Of a stretch of DNA of 58,450 nucleotides, positions 25,922-35,058 are shown in pieces. The translations under genes and the position numbers were made by a program. Under the pieces are notes generated by a model that did not search any database, had not been told where the DNA came from, and saw only the letters and a program-made list of their open reading frames with translations. This DNA is from Marmoricola sp. (GTDB lineage Bacteria > Actinomycetota > Actinomycetes > Propionibacteriales > Nocardioidaceae). The stretch is taken from contig JAOPYE010000023.1 in assembly GCA_025964775.1 (NCBI GenBank), forward strand, positions 1 through 58,450, read 5' to 3'. How positions within the stretch are numbered: the first letter of the stretch is position 1; each line of letters begins with the position of its first letter.

Positions 25922-27706
25922 GTGCCCGAGAACGCTGGTTTGCAGAAGGTTCTGATCGCCAACCGTGGCGAGATCGCTGTACGCGTGGTGCGTGCGTGCA
26001 AGGACGCCGGCATCGGAAGCGTGGCCGTGTACGCCGATCCCGACCGCGACGCTCTGTTCGTGCGGCTGGCGGACGAGGCGTACGCCCTCGGTGGCACCAC
26101 CCCGGCGGAGACCTACCTCGACATCGCCAAGATCATCGACATCGCCCGGACCAGCGGCGCCGACTCGGTCCACCCCGGCTACGGCTTCCTGGCCGAGAAC
26201 GCGATGTTCGCCCAGGCCGTGCTGGACGCCGGACTGATCTGGATCGGGCCCTCCCCCGCGGCGATCGACGCGCTCGGCGACAAGGCCAAGGCCAAGCAGA
26301 TCGCCCTCGCGGCGGGTGCGCCTCTCGCCCCGGGCCTCAAGGACGCCGTCAAGGACGCCGACGAGATCGTCGAGTTCGCCAAGGCGAACGGCCTGCCCGT
26401 CGCCATCAAGGCCGTCTTCGGCGGTGGTGGCCGCGGACTGAAGGTGGCACGCACGCTCGAGGAGATCCCGGAGCTCTACGAGTCCGCTGTCCGCGAGGCG
26501 ATCAGCGCCTTCGGCCGCGGCGAGTGCCTGGTCGAGAAGTTCCTCGACAAGCCGCGGCACGTCGAGACCCAGTGCCTGGCCGACCAGCACGGCAACGTCG
26601 TGGTGGTCTCGACCCGCGACTGCTCGTTGCAGCGCCGGCACCAGAAGCTCGTCGAGGAAGCACCGGCACCGTTCCTCACCGACGACCAGGTCAAGCGCCT
26701 CTACGACTCCTCCAAGGCGATCCTCAAGGAGGCCGGCTACGTCGGCGCGGGAACCTGCGAGTTCCTGGTCGCGGCGGACGGCACCATCTCGTTCCTCGAG
26801 GTCAACACCCGGTTGCAGGTCGAACACTGCGTCTCCGAGGAGGTCACCGGGATCGACCTGGTCCGGGAGATGTTCCGGATCGCTGCCGGCGAAGAGCTCG
26901 GCTACGACGACCCGGCCATCATCGGGCACTCGATCGAGTTCCGGATCAACGCCGAGGACGGCGGCCGCAACTTCATGCCGGCCCCGGGCACGTTGACCGA
27001 GTGGAGCCCGCCGCAAGGACCCGGCGTCCGCGTCGACGGCGGCTACGAGAAGGGCGAGACCGTCCCCGGTGCGTTCGACTCGCTGATCGCCAAGCTGATC
27101 ATCACCGGACGCGACCGCACCCAGGCGATCGAACGGTCGCGGCGCGCGCTGTCGGAGTTCGTCGTCGACGGGATGCCGACCGCGATCACCTTCCACGAGG
27201 CGATCGTCAACGACCCGGCCTGGGTCGGGGCCTCGAACCCGAGCGGTGAAGGTCAGTTCACGGTCTACACGACCTGGATCGAGACCGACTTCGACAACCA
27301 GATCACCCCGTACGGCGGCGAGACCGGCGAAGCAGAGGAGCCGGCCGAGCGGCAGAAGGTCACCGTCGAGGTCGGCGGCCGGCGTCTCGAGGTGATCCTG
27401 CCCGGTGGCCTCGGTGGCATCGGTTCGGCCCCTGCAGCCAAGAAGCCCAAGCGCAGCGCCGGCAGGAAGGCCGGCTCGGCCGCCTCCGGGGACGCGGTCA
27501 CCAGCCCGATGCAGGGCACCATCGTCAAGGTCGCCGTCGAGGAGGGCGCCGTCGTAGCCGAGGGCGACGTGGTGGTGGTCCTCGAGGCCATGAAGATGGA
27601 GCAGCCCCTCAAGGCGCACAAGGCCGGCACCATCACCGGCCTGACCGCTGAGGTCGGCGCCACGGTCGGCAACGGCGAGGTGCTCGCGGAGATCAAGGAC
27701 GCCTAG
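25922..27706 (+). CDS. accA3: Biotin-dependent acyl-CoA carboxylase alpha subunit
   Basis: A 594-residue fusion of biotin carboxylase and biotin carboxyl carrier protein. The first 450 residues carry [23 protein letters not shown], the ATP-grasp loop [24 protein letters not shown] and [22 protein letters not shown]. The C-terminal biotinyl domain has EAMKMEQPL with the biotin-accepting Lys558, and an alanine/lysine-rich linker lies before it. It carboxylates biotin with ATP and bicarbonate and works with the beta (12880-14514) and epsilon subunits and BirA. In Mycobacterium the orthologue is close to accD5; here the glycan island separates them. Confidence 0.96.
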   Translation: MPENAGLQKVLIANRGEIAVRVVRACKDAGIGSVAVYADPDRDALFVRLADEAYALGGTTPAETYLDIAKIIDIARTSGADSVHPGYGFLAENAMFAQAVLDAGLIWIGPSPAAIDALGDKAKAKQIALAAGAPLAPGLKDAVKDADEIVEFAKANGLPVAIKAVFGGGGRGLKVARTLEEIPELYESAVREAISAFGRGECLVEKFLDKPRHVETQCLADQHGNVVVVSTRDCSLQRRHQKLVEEAPAPFLTDDQVKRLYDSSKAILKEAGYVGAGTCEFLVAADGTISFLEVNTRLQVEHCVSEEVTGIDLVREMFRIAAGEELGYDDPAIIGHSIEFRINAEDGGRNFMPAPGTLTEWSPPQGPGVRVDGGYEKGETVPGAFDSLIAKLIITGRDRTQAIERSRRALSEFVVDGMPTAITFHEAIVNDPAWVGASNPSGEGQFTVYTTWIETDFDNQITPYGGETGEAEEPAERQKVTVEVGGRRLEVILPGGLGGIGSAPAAKKPKRSAGRKAGSAASGDAVTSPMQGTIVKVAVEEGAVVAEGDVVVVLEAMKMEQPLKAHKAGTITGLTAEVGATVGNGEVLAEIKDA

Positions 27707-27713
27707 GAGCGTT

Positions 27714-28319
27714 CTACGCGGTGAGCCCGAGGGACAGGACCCCGGCGACCAGGTCGATCAGGTGCTCGGCATCGAGCTCCGCGGGCTTCTCCAGGGCGAT
27801 CCGCAGGCAGCTGCTCAGCGTGATACCCATGGCCAGGTAGATCCGCGCCTCCAGTTCCCCCCGGGACATGTCGGGTGCCCGCTGGATGACGTACAGGCGG
27901 GTGAACTGGGCCAGCCCGCGCTCGACCTCGGGCAGCGCGTTGGTGTGCGAACCGAGCGGGACCTCGTTGATCATGGCGCTGATCAGCGGCCCGCGGGCAC
28001 GCAGGGAGTCGACGAGGGTCGCGACCACGTGCCGGGTGCCCTCGTAGGCCGGGAGCAGCGCCGCATCGGTCATCGCCGTGGTCAGCTCATCGACGATGCC
28101 GTCGGAGGCCCGGGCCTGCAGCTCGGCGATGATCTCGTCCTTGTCGGCGAAGTAGCGGTAGAGCGAACCGATGCTCACCTCGGCCTCGTCGGCCACCCGG
28201 TTGGTGCTCATCTGCGCGTACCCGCTGGTTGCCAGAACGCGAGTCGCCCCATCGAGAATGCGCTCGACCATCGCCTTCGAGCGCGCCTGGACCGGGCTGG
28301 TACGCCGGGATGCGGCCAT
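27714..28319 (-). CDS. TetR family transcriptional regulator
   Basis: A 201-residue repressor with an N-terminal TetR DNA-binding domain (MVERILDGATRVLATSGYAQMSTNRVADEAEVSIGSLYRYFADKDEIIAEL) and an all-helical ligand domain. It is divergent from the MpaB-type gene at 28381, with a 61-bp shared promoter gap containing ATTTACTCACTTTAGCC, so it probably controls that gene and itself. A perfect operator palindrome is not evident. It converges on the carboxylase alpha gene with only 7 bp between stops. Confidence 0.9.
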   Translation of the reverse strand: MAASRRTSPVQARSKAMVERILDGATRVLATSGYAQMSTNRVADEAEVSIGSLYRYFADKDEIIAELQARASDGIVDELTTAMTDAALLPAYEGTRHVVATLVDSLRARGPLISAMINEVPLGSHTNALPEVERGLAQFTRLYVIQRAPDMSRGELEARIYLAMGITLSSCLRIALEKPAELDAEHLIDLVAGVLSLGLTA

Positions 28320-28367
28320 GCTCAGCGGCCCATGAAACGCGAGTAGAAGTCGAGCATTTACTCACTT

Positions 28368-28373
28368 TAGCCT
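28368..28373 (+). promoter_or_regulatory. -10 box (TAGCCT) of the MpaB-type gene
   Basis: TAGCCT is followed by 7 nt (GAGAGGC) and ATG 28381, a leaderless arrangement. The GAGAGG between them could instead act as a weak ribosome-binding site. It lies within the likely TetR operator region. Confidence 0.5.
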
Positions 28374-28380
28374 GAGAGGC

Positions 28381-29580
28381 ATGACATCCGACGTGATCAC
28401 GGTCCCGACCCGCTACGGAGCCGGCGGCGACTGGTCCGAGCGCTTCGCCCGACCCATGCTGCGCCTGGCCGGGCCCGGTGCACGGATGCGCGGCGAGGAG
28501 CTCGAGGACCTGAAGGCGGGGCTGCTACGGCGCGACGAGCTGGCCGACGCCTTCGTGCGGTCCGTGCGCGAGGACCACGTCGTCACGATGCCGCAATTCC
28601 GTGCGGCACTCGTCGACGGCCTCGGAACGGTTCCCGACGTCCCTCTGCCGCTGCGCACGCTGTTCGAGCAGCTCGAGGACCGGCCCACCTGGGTCGACGA
28701 CGACCTGCTGGAGCAGGGCGGGGCCGCAGCGCGTCGTATCGGCGGCGACGGCTTCGACATCCTCGCCTTCGGGTCGCTGCTCGGCGGGTACCGCAGCGGC
28801 GGCGCTCTCCAGCCGCTGGTGCGCACCGGGCGGATCGGCCAGGACACCCTCACCCGGGTCGGCGAGACCGGCCAGTGGTGGCTCGGGGTCACCTCGCCCG
28901 GCGGGATGGCTCGCCAGGGCGAGGGCTGGAAGCTCAGCGTGCACGTCCGGATCATGCACGGCTTCGTGAACTACCAGCTCGAGCGCGAGGCCGACTGGGA
29001 CTGGGCCTTCCGCGGCGTACCGATCAACGCCTACGACCGGGCCGGGACGATCGGGTCGTTCTCCACCAGCTACCTGCTCCAGGCCCGCGCCCTCGGCATC
29101 CGGATCCCCCGCGAGGACGCCGCCGCGATCATGCACCTGTGGTCCTACGTCGGCTGGTTGATGGGCGTCGACGAGCGCTGGCTGCCGCGCACCGAGCGCC
29201 GGGGTCGCCGGGTCCTGGGCAATGTCATCGCCGGCTTCTCAGGTCCCGAGGAGTCCAGCCGCCAGCTCGGGGCCGGCCTGATCCACATGCACGACCACGC
29301 ACCCCGGATCTCGCGCCTGCGTCGGACCTATGAGCGCGAGCGGTCGTTGAGCGTCGCGACGTACCTCAACCTGGGCTACGGGATGCGCGACGTCGGCCAG
29401 CCGGCCCGTCCGCCGTGGTACCCGGCGCTGCGGATCGCCTCGAACGTGTTCTGGTCCCAGCTGGTCGGACGATTCCCGGGTGGCACGGCCATCCTCGACC
29501 GCCGGGCCGAACGCGCGCTGGTCCGGATGGAACGGCTCCAGTACGCCGGCGTGCGACCGCCGATCGCGCCCGTTGGTTGA
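28381..29580 (+). CDS. MpaB/DUF2236 family oxygenase-like protein (long form)
   Basis: A 399-residue protein of the DUF2236 family, which includes fungal MpaB and the latex clearing protein Lcp, haem-type oxygenases. The ALGIRIPREDAAAIMHLWSYVGWLMGVDERWLP region and RIMHGFVNYQLEREADWDW are typical, with histidines available for haem ligation. No signal peptide is seen. Expression is probably set by the divergent TetR gene. Its last codons lie in a large inverted repeat (29576-29660). A second, shorter member at 46828-47763 is also paired with a TetR gene. The substrate is unknown. Confidence 0.82.
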   Translation: MTSDVITVPTRYGAGGDWSERFARPMLRLAGPGARMRGEELEDLKAGLLRRDELADAFVRSVREDHVVTMPQFRAALVDGLGTVPDVPLPLRTLFEQLEDRPTWVDDDLLEQGGAAARRIGGDGFDILAFGSLLGGYRSGGALQPLVRTGRIGQDTLTRVGETGQWWLGVTSPGGMARQGEGWKLSVHVRIMHGFVNYQLEREADWDWAFRGVPINAYDRAGTIGSFSTSYLLQARALGIRIPREDAAAIMHLWSYVGWLMGVDERWLPRTERRGRRVLGNVIAGFSGPEESSRQLGAGLIHMHDHAPRISRLRRTYERERSLSVATYLNLGYGMRDVGQPARPPWYPALRIASNVFWSQLVGRFPGGTAILDRRAERALVRMERLQYAGVRPPIAPVG

Positions 29581-29660
29581 ACGGGCCCTATTTGTCGGTT
29601 GAGTGGGCCCAGTTAGGCGAAAAAGAAGCCCGTTCAACCGACAAATACGGCCCGTTCAAC
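29576..29660. repeat. Large inverted repeat (two 33-bp arms, 19-nt loop)
   Basis: Arms 29576-29608 and 29628-29660 are complementary at 30 of 33 positions and contain TATTTGTCGGTTGA and its complement. The loop (29609-29627) is A-rich on its 3' side. The left arm includes the stop codon of the MpaB-type gene and the right arm ends 2 bp before the SDR stop. It would serve both convergent genes as a terminator, but its length and internal repeats (GTTGAACGGGC / GGTTGAGTGGGC) suggest a mobile palindromic element. Confidence 0.85.
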
Positions 29661-29662
29661 GT

Positions 29663-30463
29663 TTACTTCAAACCCGGGTGCTGACGGGCCAGCACCGGCA
29701 GCAGCAGGCGGGTCGGGGTCATCTTGGCGAACGCCGCACCCATCTTGTTGCCGACACCGGGGATGACGACGAGCTTGCCGGAGGCGAGGCCGTCGAGGGC
29801 CGTGATCGCCACCTTGTCCGCGGCGACCCACATGAACGCCGGCAGTGCCTCGTCGGCCTGCTCCTTGGTGAAGCCGGCCGTCTCACCGAAGCCGGTGTCG
29901 ACGGGTCCCGGGCAGAGCACGGTGACGTGGACGCCCTTGCCCTTGAGCTCGGCCGAGAGGCTCTGCGTGTAGGACAGCACGAAGACCTTCCCGGCGCCGT
30001 ACCCGGCCTGGCCCGGCAGCGGCTGGAACGCCGCAGTGGACGCGACGTTGAGAACGGCCCCACGGCCGCGCGCGACCATGCCGGGAAGGAAACGGCTGCA
30101 CAGGTCGACGACCGCCATGACGTCGACCTCGACCATCCTCATCTCGGCCTCGGGATCACTCGCGTGCACCGGGCCGAGCGTGGACAGGCCGGCGTTGTTG
30201 ATCAGGATGTCCGGCTCGAGCCCGAGCTCCGTGATGCGCCCCAGCAGGCCGGCGCGCGCGGCGCGGTCGGAGAGGTCAGCGGCCAGGACATGGGCTCCCT
30301 CGCCGAGCTCGGCAGCCAGCTCGGCGAGCTTCGACTCGGTGCGTGCGACAAGGACCACCTGGTGGCCGCGGCGGACGAGCTCGCGCGCGAACTCGGCACC
30401 GATGCCCGAGGAGGCCCCCGTGACGACGGCGGTGCGGTCGGGTGCGGGTGCGGGCAGGCTCAT
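29663..30463 (-). CDS. Short-chain dehydrogenase/reductase
   Basis: A 266-residue classical SDR: TAVVTGASSGIGAEFARELVRRG (TGxxxGIG), ILINNAGLSTLG (NNAG), the catalytic Ser in NVASTAAFQPLPGQAGYGAGKVF and YxxxK as YGAGK, then CPGPVDTGF. It reduces or oxidises an unknown carbonyl or alcohol with NAD(P)H. ATG 30463 sits 6 nt after minus-strand TACGGT, so the mRNA is probably leaderless; a longer frame to 30613 overlaps the SpoIID gene. It converges on the MpaB-type gene across the inverted repeat. Confidence 0.9.
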   Translation of the reverse strand: MSLPAPAPDRTAVVTGASSGIGAEFARELVRRGHQVVLVARTESKLAELAAELGEGAHVLAADLSDRAARAGLLGRITELGLEPDILINNAGLSTLGPVHASDPEAEMRMVEVDVMAVVDLCSRFLPGMVARGRGAVLNVASTAAFQPLPGQAGYGAGKVFVLSYTQSLSAELKGKGVHVTVLCPGPVDTGFGETAGFTKEQADEALPAFMWVAADKVAITALDGLASGKLVVIPGVGNKMGAAFAKMTPTRLLLPVLARQHPGLK

Positions 30464-30469
30464 GGACCA

Positions 30470-30475
30470 ACCGTA
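30470..30475 (-). promoter_or_regulatory. -10 box (TACGGT) of the SDR gene
   Basis: Minus-strand TACGGT, spacer TGGTCC, then ATG at 30463. The box lies 15 bp past the end of the SpoIID-like gene on the same strand. The start region TACGRTKGGTCCATGAGC is shared with the dehydrogenase gene at 25274. Confidence 0.5.
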
Positions 30476-30489
30476 CTGGTCCCCGGGGC

Positions 30490-31668
30490 CTACGGCGTGA
30501 GGGTGAACAGGCTCGACCGCAGGCCGAACTGGGAGCGGAAAAGCGATCCGGAGATCGTCTGCGGCTGGCCGGTCGTGAACCTGATCCTGATCGAGGTGAC
30601 CCGCCCACCCCACTCGCCGTTGCCGTCACGCGCGAGGATCTGCAGGCTCACCGGCGCTCCCTGACCGGGGTACGCCGCCTGCAGCGCGGCCGGGGTGACC
30701 GTCTTGGTCCAGTGCCGGTAGGCCATGTCCCACGGATCGGCCTGGGCGATCAGGTACGGATGTCCCCCGGCGACCGAATAGCCGCCGTTGCTGGCCGAGA
30801 ACTGGGTGAACGCCGGAGCACCGCCCGAGGTCTGGATCCACCCGGACGTCGCGGCGACCGCAGCATTGGTGCTCGGCTGCTCGGCCGAGTAACCGTTGTA
30901 GACCTGGCACGCGCTGGTGTCGCAGATCTGGTACCTGCTGGTGAGGTTCGCCGCCCGCTCGAACGCCGCGTAGGTGCGCGCGGCCACGGCCTGGGCGCGC
31001 AGGGCCTCGGACTGCCACAGCGCCGGCATCTCCGAGGGGATGACGCCCTTGAGGTAGTTCTCCAGGTTCAGCGCGTTCACGGTGTGCCCGCCGGCCAGCC
31101 GCATCCCGCCACGATAGACGTGATCGGCACCGCCGTACACGAGCGTGATCAGGCCCGACTTCGTCCGGAACTCCCCGACGCCGCTGAGTACCTTGCCGCC
31201 CGGCAGGTACGTGTGCCAGACCCCTGCGCGTCGCCAGGAGACCCTCGTCTTGCCCGCGACCACGTCGAGCCGCCAGGCATTCGCGTTGTTCGCGGTCGGC
31301 AACAGGTACGCCCTGCCGGTGGCGAGGTTCGTCAGCCTGAGACCCGGCGCCGCTCGCACGATGGTGTTGTGGTCGCTGTCCCTGCTGATGAGCACCCTCA
31401 CCATGGCGGTCAGGCTGCTGCGAGCGGTGCCGGGGTAGTAGAAGGCGATGATCGTCGCGGCCGTGCGGTTCGCCTGTGCCTGGGCCTGGGCGCCGTACTG
31501 GGACAGGCCGATGCCGTGGCCGAAGCCGTCACCGGTGATGGTGACGCCGGCGCTGGTGACCGGGACGACCGGCTCGGGAGGAGCCGTCGTGCGGGCTTGC
31601 GCCCCGGGGGCGAGGACGACACTGGACGTCAGAAGCAGTCCGACGGCTGAAGCCAAGAGTGGACGCAT
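30490..31668 (-). CDS. Secreted SpoIID/LytB domain protein
   Basis: A 392-residue protein with a signal peptide (MRPLLASAVGLLLTSSVVLAPGAQA, cleavage likely after AQA). The SpoIID domain is recognisable from VNALNLENYLKGVIPSEMPALWQSEALRAQAVAARTYA (with the catalytic-type Glu of PSEM) and the later YSVAGGHPYL segment; GFGHGIGLSQYGAQAQA near the N-terminus resembles the SpoIID C-terminal HGVGMSQYGA block. SpoIID enzymes are lytic transglycosylases acting on peptidoglycan; non-sporulating actinobacteria carry related secreted proteins. The substrate is presumably the cell wall. Confidence 0.85.
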   Translation of the reverse strand: MRPLLASAVGLLLTSSVVLAPGAQARTTAPPEPVVPVTSAGVTITGDGFGHGIGLSQYGAQAQAQANRTAATIIAFYYPGTARSSLTAMVRVLISRDSDHNTIVRAAPGLRLTNLATGRAYLLPTANNANAWRLDVVAGKTRVSWRRAGVWHTYLPGGKVLSGVGEFRTKSGLITLVYGGADHVYRGGMRLAGGHTVNALNLENYLKGVIPSEMPALWQSEALRAQAVAARTYAAFERAANLTSRYQICDTSACQVYNGYSAEQPSTNAAVAATSGWIQTSGGAPAFTQFSASNGGYSVAGGHPYLIAQADPWDMAYRHWTKTVTPAALQAAYPGQGAPVSLQILARDGNGEWGGRVTSIRIRFTTGQPQTISGSLFRSQFGLRSSLFTLTP

Positions 31669-31771
31669 GAGTCACCTGTTGCAGTTGGGGTCCGAGTCAA
31701 CCCGATGGTAGCCCGGCAACCTCATCGAGAACTGGTGAACGAATTCCCGCGCAATAACTACACGACTGACG

Positions 31772-33169
31772 TTAGGTCTGCGGGTGGTGGAGGCGTCGGG
31801 CGGCCTCGGCGATCGAGCCGCTGTTGGACGGGTAGACGGTGAAGGCGTTGGCGAGCTGGTCGGCGGTCAGCGACTCGGCGACCGCGATCGAGACCGGGTG
31901 GATCAGCTCGCTGGCCCGCGGCCCGACCACGACACCGCCGACGATGATCCCCGTCCCCGGACGGCAGAACAGCTTCACGAAGCCGTCCCGCACGCCCTGC
32001 ATCTTCGCCCGCGGGTTCCCGGACAGCTCGAGCCGGACCACCTCGGCCACGATGTCGCCGGCGTCGACGGCCCGCTGCGACCAGCCAACGGTGGCGATCT
32101 CGGGGGCGGTGAAGACGTTCGAGGAGACCTTCTTGAGGTCCAGTGGCGCCACCGCGTCGCCGAGGAAGTGCCACATCGCGATCCGGCCCTGCATCGCCGC
32201 CACCGAGGCGAGCATGAGGACTCCGGTGCAGTCGCCGGCGGCGTACACACCCCGGGCGCTCGTGCGGGAGACCCGGTCGACGGTGATGAAGCCGCCCTCG
32301 TCGACCGCGACGCCGGCCTCGTCCAGGCCGATGCCGGCCGTCTTGGGGATCGATCCGAGTGCCAGCAGGCAGTGCGAGCCGGAGACCGAACGGCCGTCGG
32401 TCAAGTTGACCGTGACCACGTCGCCGTCGCGGGTGACCGAGTCCATCCGGGACCGGTCCATGACGGTCATGCCGCGCCGAGTCAGCACGTCCTCGAGCAC
32501 CGTGGCCGCGTCGGCGTCCTCGCCGGGCAGCACGCGATCGCGCGAGGAGACGAGGACGACCTCGATCCCCAGGGCCATGTAGGCGCTGGCGAACTCGGCG
32601 CCGGTGACTCCGGAGCCGACGACGATCAGCTTCTCCGGGGTCTCGGTCAGGTCGTAGACCTGCTCCCAAGTCAGGATGCGCTCGCCGTCGGGCTCGGCTG
32701 TCGGCAGGGTGCGCGGCGCTGCTCCGGTGGCGATCAGCACCGCATCGGCGGGCAGGTCCTCGGTCGAGCCGTCCGGCAGCTCGACCAGGACGCGCTCCGC
32801 GCTGACCAGGCGACCCCGGCCGGTGACGACCCGGACGCCCTCACGCTCCAGGCGTCGGCCGATGTCGCGGGACTGCTCGGCAGCCAGTCGCAGCACCCGG
32901 GCGTTGATGCGGGCCAGGTCGATCTCGACCCGGGACGCGTCGTCGCCGTCGGAGTCGATCAGACCGATCCCGAGCTCCGGCGCCGCGGTCAGCTCGGTCA
33001 TCAGCTCGGCGGTCGCGATCAGGGTCTTGCTGGGGACGCAGTCGGTCAGGACGGCCGATCCGCCCAAGCCGTCGGAGTCCACCACGACCACCTCGGCGCC
33101 CAGCTGGGCCGCCACCAGCGCCGATTCGTAGCCGCCGGGTCCGCCACCGATGATCACCACACGAGTCAC
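31772..33169 (-). CDS. lpdA: NAD(P)H:quinone reductase of the LpdA type (flavoprotein disulfide reductase family)
   Basis: A 465-residue FAD protein with RVVIIGGGPGGYESALVAAQLGAEV, second NAD(P) loop VVGSGVTGAEFASAYMALG and the FAD motif GVYAAGDCTG. The disulfide region reads GGSAVLTDCVPSKTL: only one of the two redox cysteines is present, and the C-terminal catalytic His-Glu is replaced (TVYPSNSGSIAEA). Mycobacterial LpdA (Rv3303c) has the same kind of losses and works as an NAD(P)H:quinone reductase rather than lipoamide dehydrogenase, so that role is likely. The GTG at 33169 is chosen; the upstream frame overlaps the divergent gene. Confidence 0.88.
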   Translation of the reverse strand: MTRVVIIGGGPGGYESALVAAQLGAEVVVVDSDGLGGSAVLTDCVPSKTLIATAELMTELTAAPELGIGLIDSDGDDASRVEIDLARINARVLRLAAEQSRDIGRRLEREGVRVVTGRGRLVSAERVLVELPDGSTEDLPADAVLIATGAAPRTLPTAEPDGERILTWEQVYDLTETPEKLIVVGSGVTGAEFASAYMALGIEVVLVSSRDRVLPGEDADAATVLEDVLTRRGMTVMDRSRMDSVTRDGDVVTVNLTDGRSVSGSHCLLALGSIPKTAGIGLDEAGVAVDEGGFITVDRVSRTSARGVYAAGDCTGVLMLASVAAMQGRIAMWHFLGDAVAPLDLKKVSSNVFTAPEIATVGWSQRAVDAGDIVAEVVRLELSGNPRAKMQGVRDGFVKLFCRPGTGIIVGGVVVGPRASELIHPVSIAVAESLTADQLANAFTVYPSNSGSIAEAARRLHHPQT

Positions 33170-33211
33170 CGGGTCATTGTGTCGTACGTCGGCGGCGGTA
33201 CCTGACTCCCC

Positions 33212-33217
33212 TACGCT
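33212..33217 (+). promoter_or_regulatory. -10 box (TACGCT) of the gamma-glutamylcyclotransferase gene
   Basis: TACGCT, 6-nt spacer, GTG 33224: a leaderless arrangement which also decides between the two close GTG starts (33218 and 33224). Confidence 0.5.
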
Positions 33218-33223
33218 GTGCGC

Positions 33224-33679
33224 GTGACTCTCTACGCCGCCTACGGGACCAATCTGGACCCGGCCCGGATGAGTGAGCGCTGCCCGCACTCCCCCCTGCG
33301 CGGCACGGGCTGGCTGGAAGGCTGGCGCCTGACGTTCGGCGGCGAGGAGCACGGCTGGGACGGCGCGCTCGCCACGATCGTCCAGGACCCGTTCGAGCAG
33401 GTCTTCGTCGCGCTCTACGACATCACCGACGACGACGTCGCCGTCCTGGACAGCTGGGACTCGGCCGACACCGGGCTCTTCCGCAAGACCAAGGTCCGCG
33501 TTGCCACCCTGACCGACGAGGTCGTCGCCTGGGTCTACGTCCTGGACGCGTTCGAGGGCGGTCTGCCGTCGGCGACCTACCTCGGCGTGCTGGCCGACGC
33601 GGCCGAGGCCGCCGATGCGCCGGCGGACTACGTGGCCGACCTGCGGCGGCGTGAATGCCGCAGCACCTTCGGCGGTTAG
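33224..33679 (+). CDS. Gamma-glutamylcyclotransferase-like protein
   Basis: A 151-residue protein with the GGCT-fold signature [21 protein letters not shown] (the YGTNL substrate loop) and a conserved acidic residue region in [30 protein letters not shown]. Members cyclise gamma-glutamyl groups to 5-oxoproline or act on related amides. The position next to lpdA matches Rv3303c-Rv3304 in Mycobacterium. The 5-oxoproline activity is inferred from fold alone. It is followed after 28 bp by the purine nucleoside phosphorylase gene with its own promoter. Confidence 0.8.
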   Translation: MTLYAAYGTNLDPARMSERCPHSPLRGTGWLEGWRLTFGGEEHGWDGALATIVQDPFEQVFVALYDITDDDVAVLDSWDSADTGLFRKTKVRVATLTDEVVAWVYVLDAFEGGLPSATYLGVLADAAEAADAPADYVADLRRRECRSTFGG

Positions 33680-33693
33680 GGCCCCCGAGCGAC

Positions 33694-33699
33694 TACGCT
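33694..33699 (+). promoter_or_regulatory. -10 box (TACGCT) of the purine nucleoside phosphorylase gene
   Basis: TACGCT followed by 8 nt and GTG 33708, supporting that start and a leaderless mRNA. The same hexamer serves the preceding gene. Confidence 0.5.
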
Positions 33700-33707
33700 C
33701 GAGCACC

Positions 33708-34517
33708 GTGACCAGCACCCCGTCGAGAACACCGGCAGAAGCAGCCGCGGAAGCCGCCGCCGTCCTGGCAGAGAAGACCGGCGTGGCCCGGCACGACATC
33801 GCCCTGGTGATGGGCTCGGGCTGGCTTCCTGCCGTCGATGCCCTCGGCGAGGCCGTCGCCGAGATCTCCACGACCGACCTGCCCGGCTTCGCTGCTCCTG
33901 CCGTCGCCGGCCACGCGGGCAAGATCCGCTCGGTGCGCTCGGGTGAGCGCACCCTGCTGGTCTTCCTCGGCCGTACCCACTTCTACGAGGGCCTCGGGGT
34001 CGCCGCCGTCGTCCACGGCGTGCGCACGGCGGCCGCAGCCGGCTGCTCGACGATCGTGCTCACCAACGGCTGCGGCGGCCTCAAGGAGACCTGGTCGCCG
34101 GGGACCCCGGTGCTGATCAGCGACCACATCAACCTCACCGCGACCTCCCCGATCGCAGGCGCCAACTTCGTCGACCTCACGAATCTCTACAGCCCACGGC
34201 TGCGGGCCCTGTGCCAGGAGATCGATCCGGGCCTCGACGAGGGCGTCTACGTGCAGTTCCCGGGCCCGCACTACGAGACGCCGGCCGAGATCGGCATGGT
34301 CCGCGCGATCGGTGGACACCTGGTCGGGATGAGCACGACGCTCGAGGCGATCGCCGCGCGCGAGGCCGGGATGGAGGTCCTCGGGATCTCGCTGGTCACC
34401 AACCTCGCTGCCGGCATGACGGGCGAACCTCTGAACCATGCCGAGGTGCTCGAGGCCGGCAACGCCGCCGCGACCCGCATGGGTCAATTGCTCGGCGCCA
34501 TCGTGCCGCGGATCTGA
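33708..34517 (+). CDS. punA: Purine nucleoside phosphorylase
   Basis: A 269-residue trimeric-type PNP that splits inosine, guanosine and deoxy forms with phosphate into base and (deoxy)ribose-1-phosphate. It shows [16 protein letters not shown] (phosphate-binding Ser/Gly loop), [52 protein letters not shown] and [30 protein letters not shown], the full family pattern. GTG 33708 is set by the -10 box. In the salvage scheme it delivers sugar phosphate to the mutase and DeoC encoded downstream. Confidence 0.95.
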   Translation: MTSTPSRTPAEAAAEAAAVLAEKTGVARHDIALVMGSGWLPAVDALGEAVAEISTTDLPGFAAPAVAGHAGKIRSVRSGERTLLVFLGRTHFYEGLGVAAVVHGVRTAAAAGCSTIVLTNGCGGLKETWSPGTPVLISDHINLTATSPIAGANFVDLTNLYSPRLRALCQEIDPGLDEGVYVQFPGPHYETPAEIGMVRAIGGHLVGMSTTLEAIAAREAGMEVLGISLVTNLAAGMTGEPLNHAEVLEAGNAAATRMGQLLGAIVPRI

Positions 34518-34532
34518 ACCCGAGCGCACACA

Positions 34533-34973
34533 TCAGGCGCTCTTGCGCAGGACCGCCTCGCCGACCAGGGCGCGGAAGTACGGCTGGGTGTCGTGGAGGA
34601 GCTCGAAGGCCTCCCTGCTCAGGTGCAGCACCGTCGCCTCCGAGCGGGTCACCACGGTCGCGGTGCGCAGCCGACGGTGCACGATGCCGAGCTCGCCCAG
34701 GATCTCGCCGGGCCGACAGCGGCCGAGGTCCACACCCCCACGGTGGACCTCGACATCGCCGTCGAGCAGGACATAGGCCTTCTCCGGGGCAGTGTGCTCG
34801 TGGAGCAGTGCCCAACCCGGCTTGATCATCACCACGTGACCGGCCTCGACCAGGGCGGCGAGCACGGCACCCGGAGCGTCGGTGAAACTCGGAACGCTGC
34901 CGAGCAGCCGCATCTCGGCGCGGAAGTCACCGCGAGGTGGCGGGCAGTACGTGGTCATGAATCGCTTCGACAT
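34533..34973 (-). CDS. Cyclic nucleotide-binding domain protein
   Basis: A 146-residue protein that is essentially one cyclic-nucleotide-binding domain: HVVMIKPGWALLHEHTAPEKAYVLLDGDVEVHRGGVDLGRCRPGEILGELGIVHRRLRTATVVTRSEATVLHLSREAF, where the PGEILGELGI...RTATV phosphate-binding cassette (Glu and Arg contacts) is intact. There is no helix-turn-helix, so it is not a Crp-type regulator and may be a cAMP-responsive adaptor. The start is ATG 34973 (AAGGGG upstream) or 34958. A cyclase that could supply the ligand is encoded at 10525-11541. Confidence 0.85.
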   Translation of the reverse strand: MSKRFMTTYCPPPRGDFRAEMRLLGSVPSFTDAPGAVLAALVEAGHVVMIKPGWALLHEHTAPEKAYVLLDGDVEVHRGGVDLGRCRPGEILGELGIVHRRLRTATVVTRSEATVLHLSREAFELLHDTQPYFRALVGEAVLRKSA

Positions 34974-35058
34974 CGCCGGTACCCCTTACGAAAGCGGCTG
35001 GTACGAGTGCGGGTGTTGCCCCTCAAGAGCAGGCTCGCCGGGTCCTGATACATCGGCC

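Noticed and set aside
28320..28380. Clear palindromic TetR operator upstream of the long MpaB-type gene
   Set aside because: ATTTACTCACTTTAGCC is suggestive, but I find no convincing inverted repeat, so only the -10 box is annotated.
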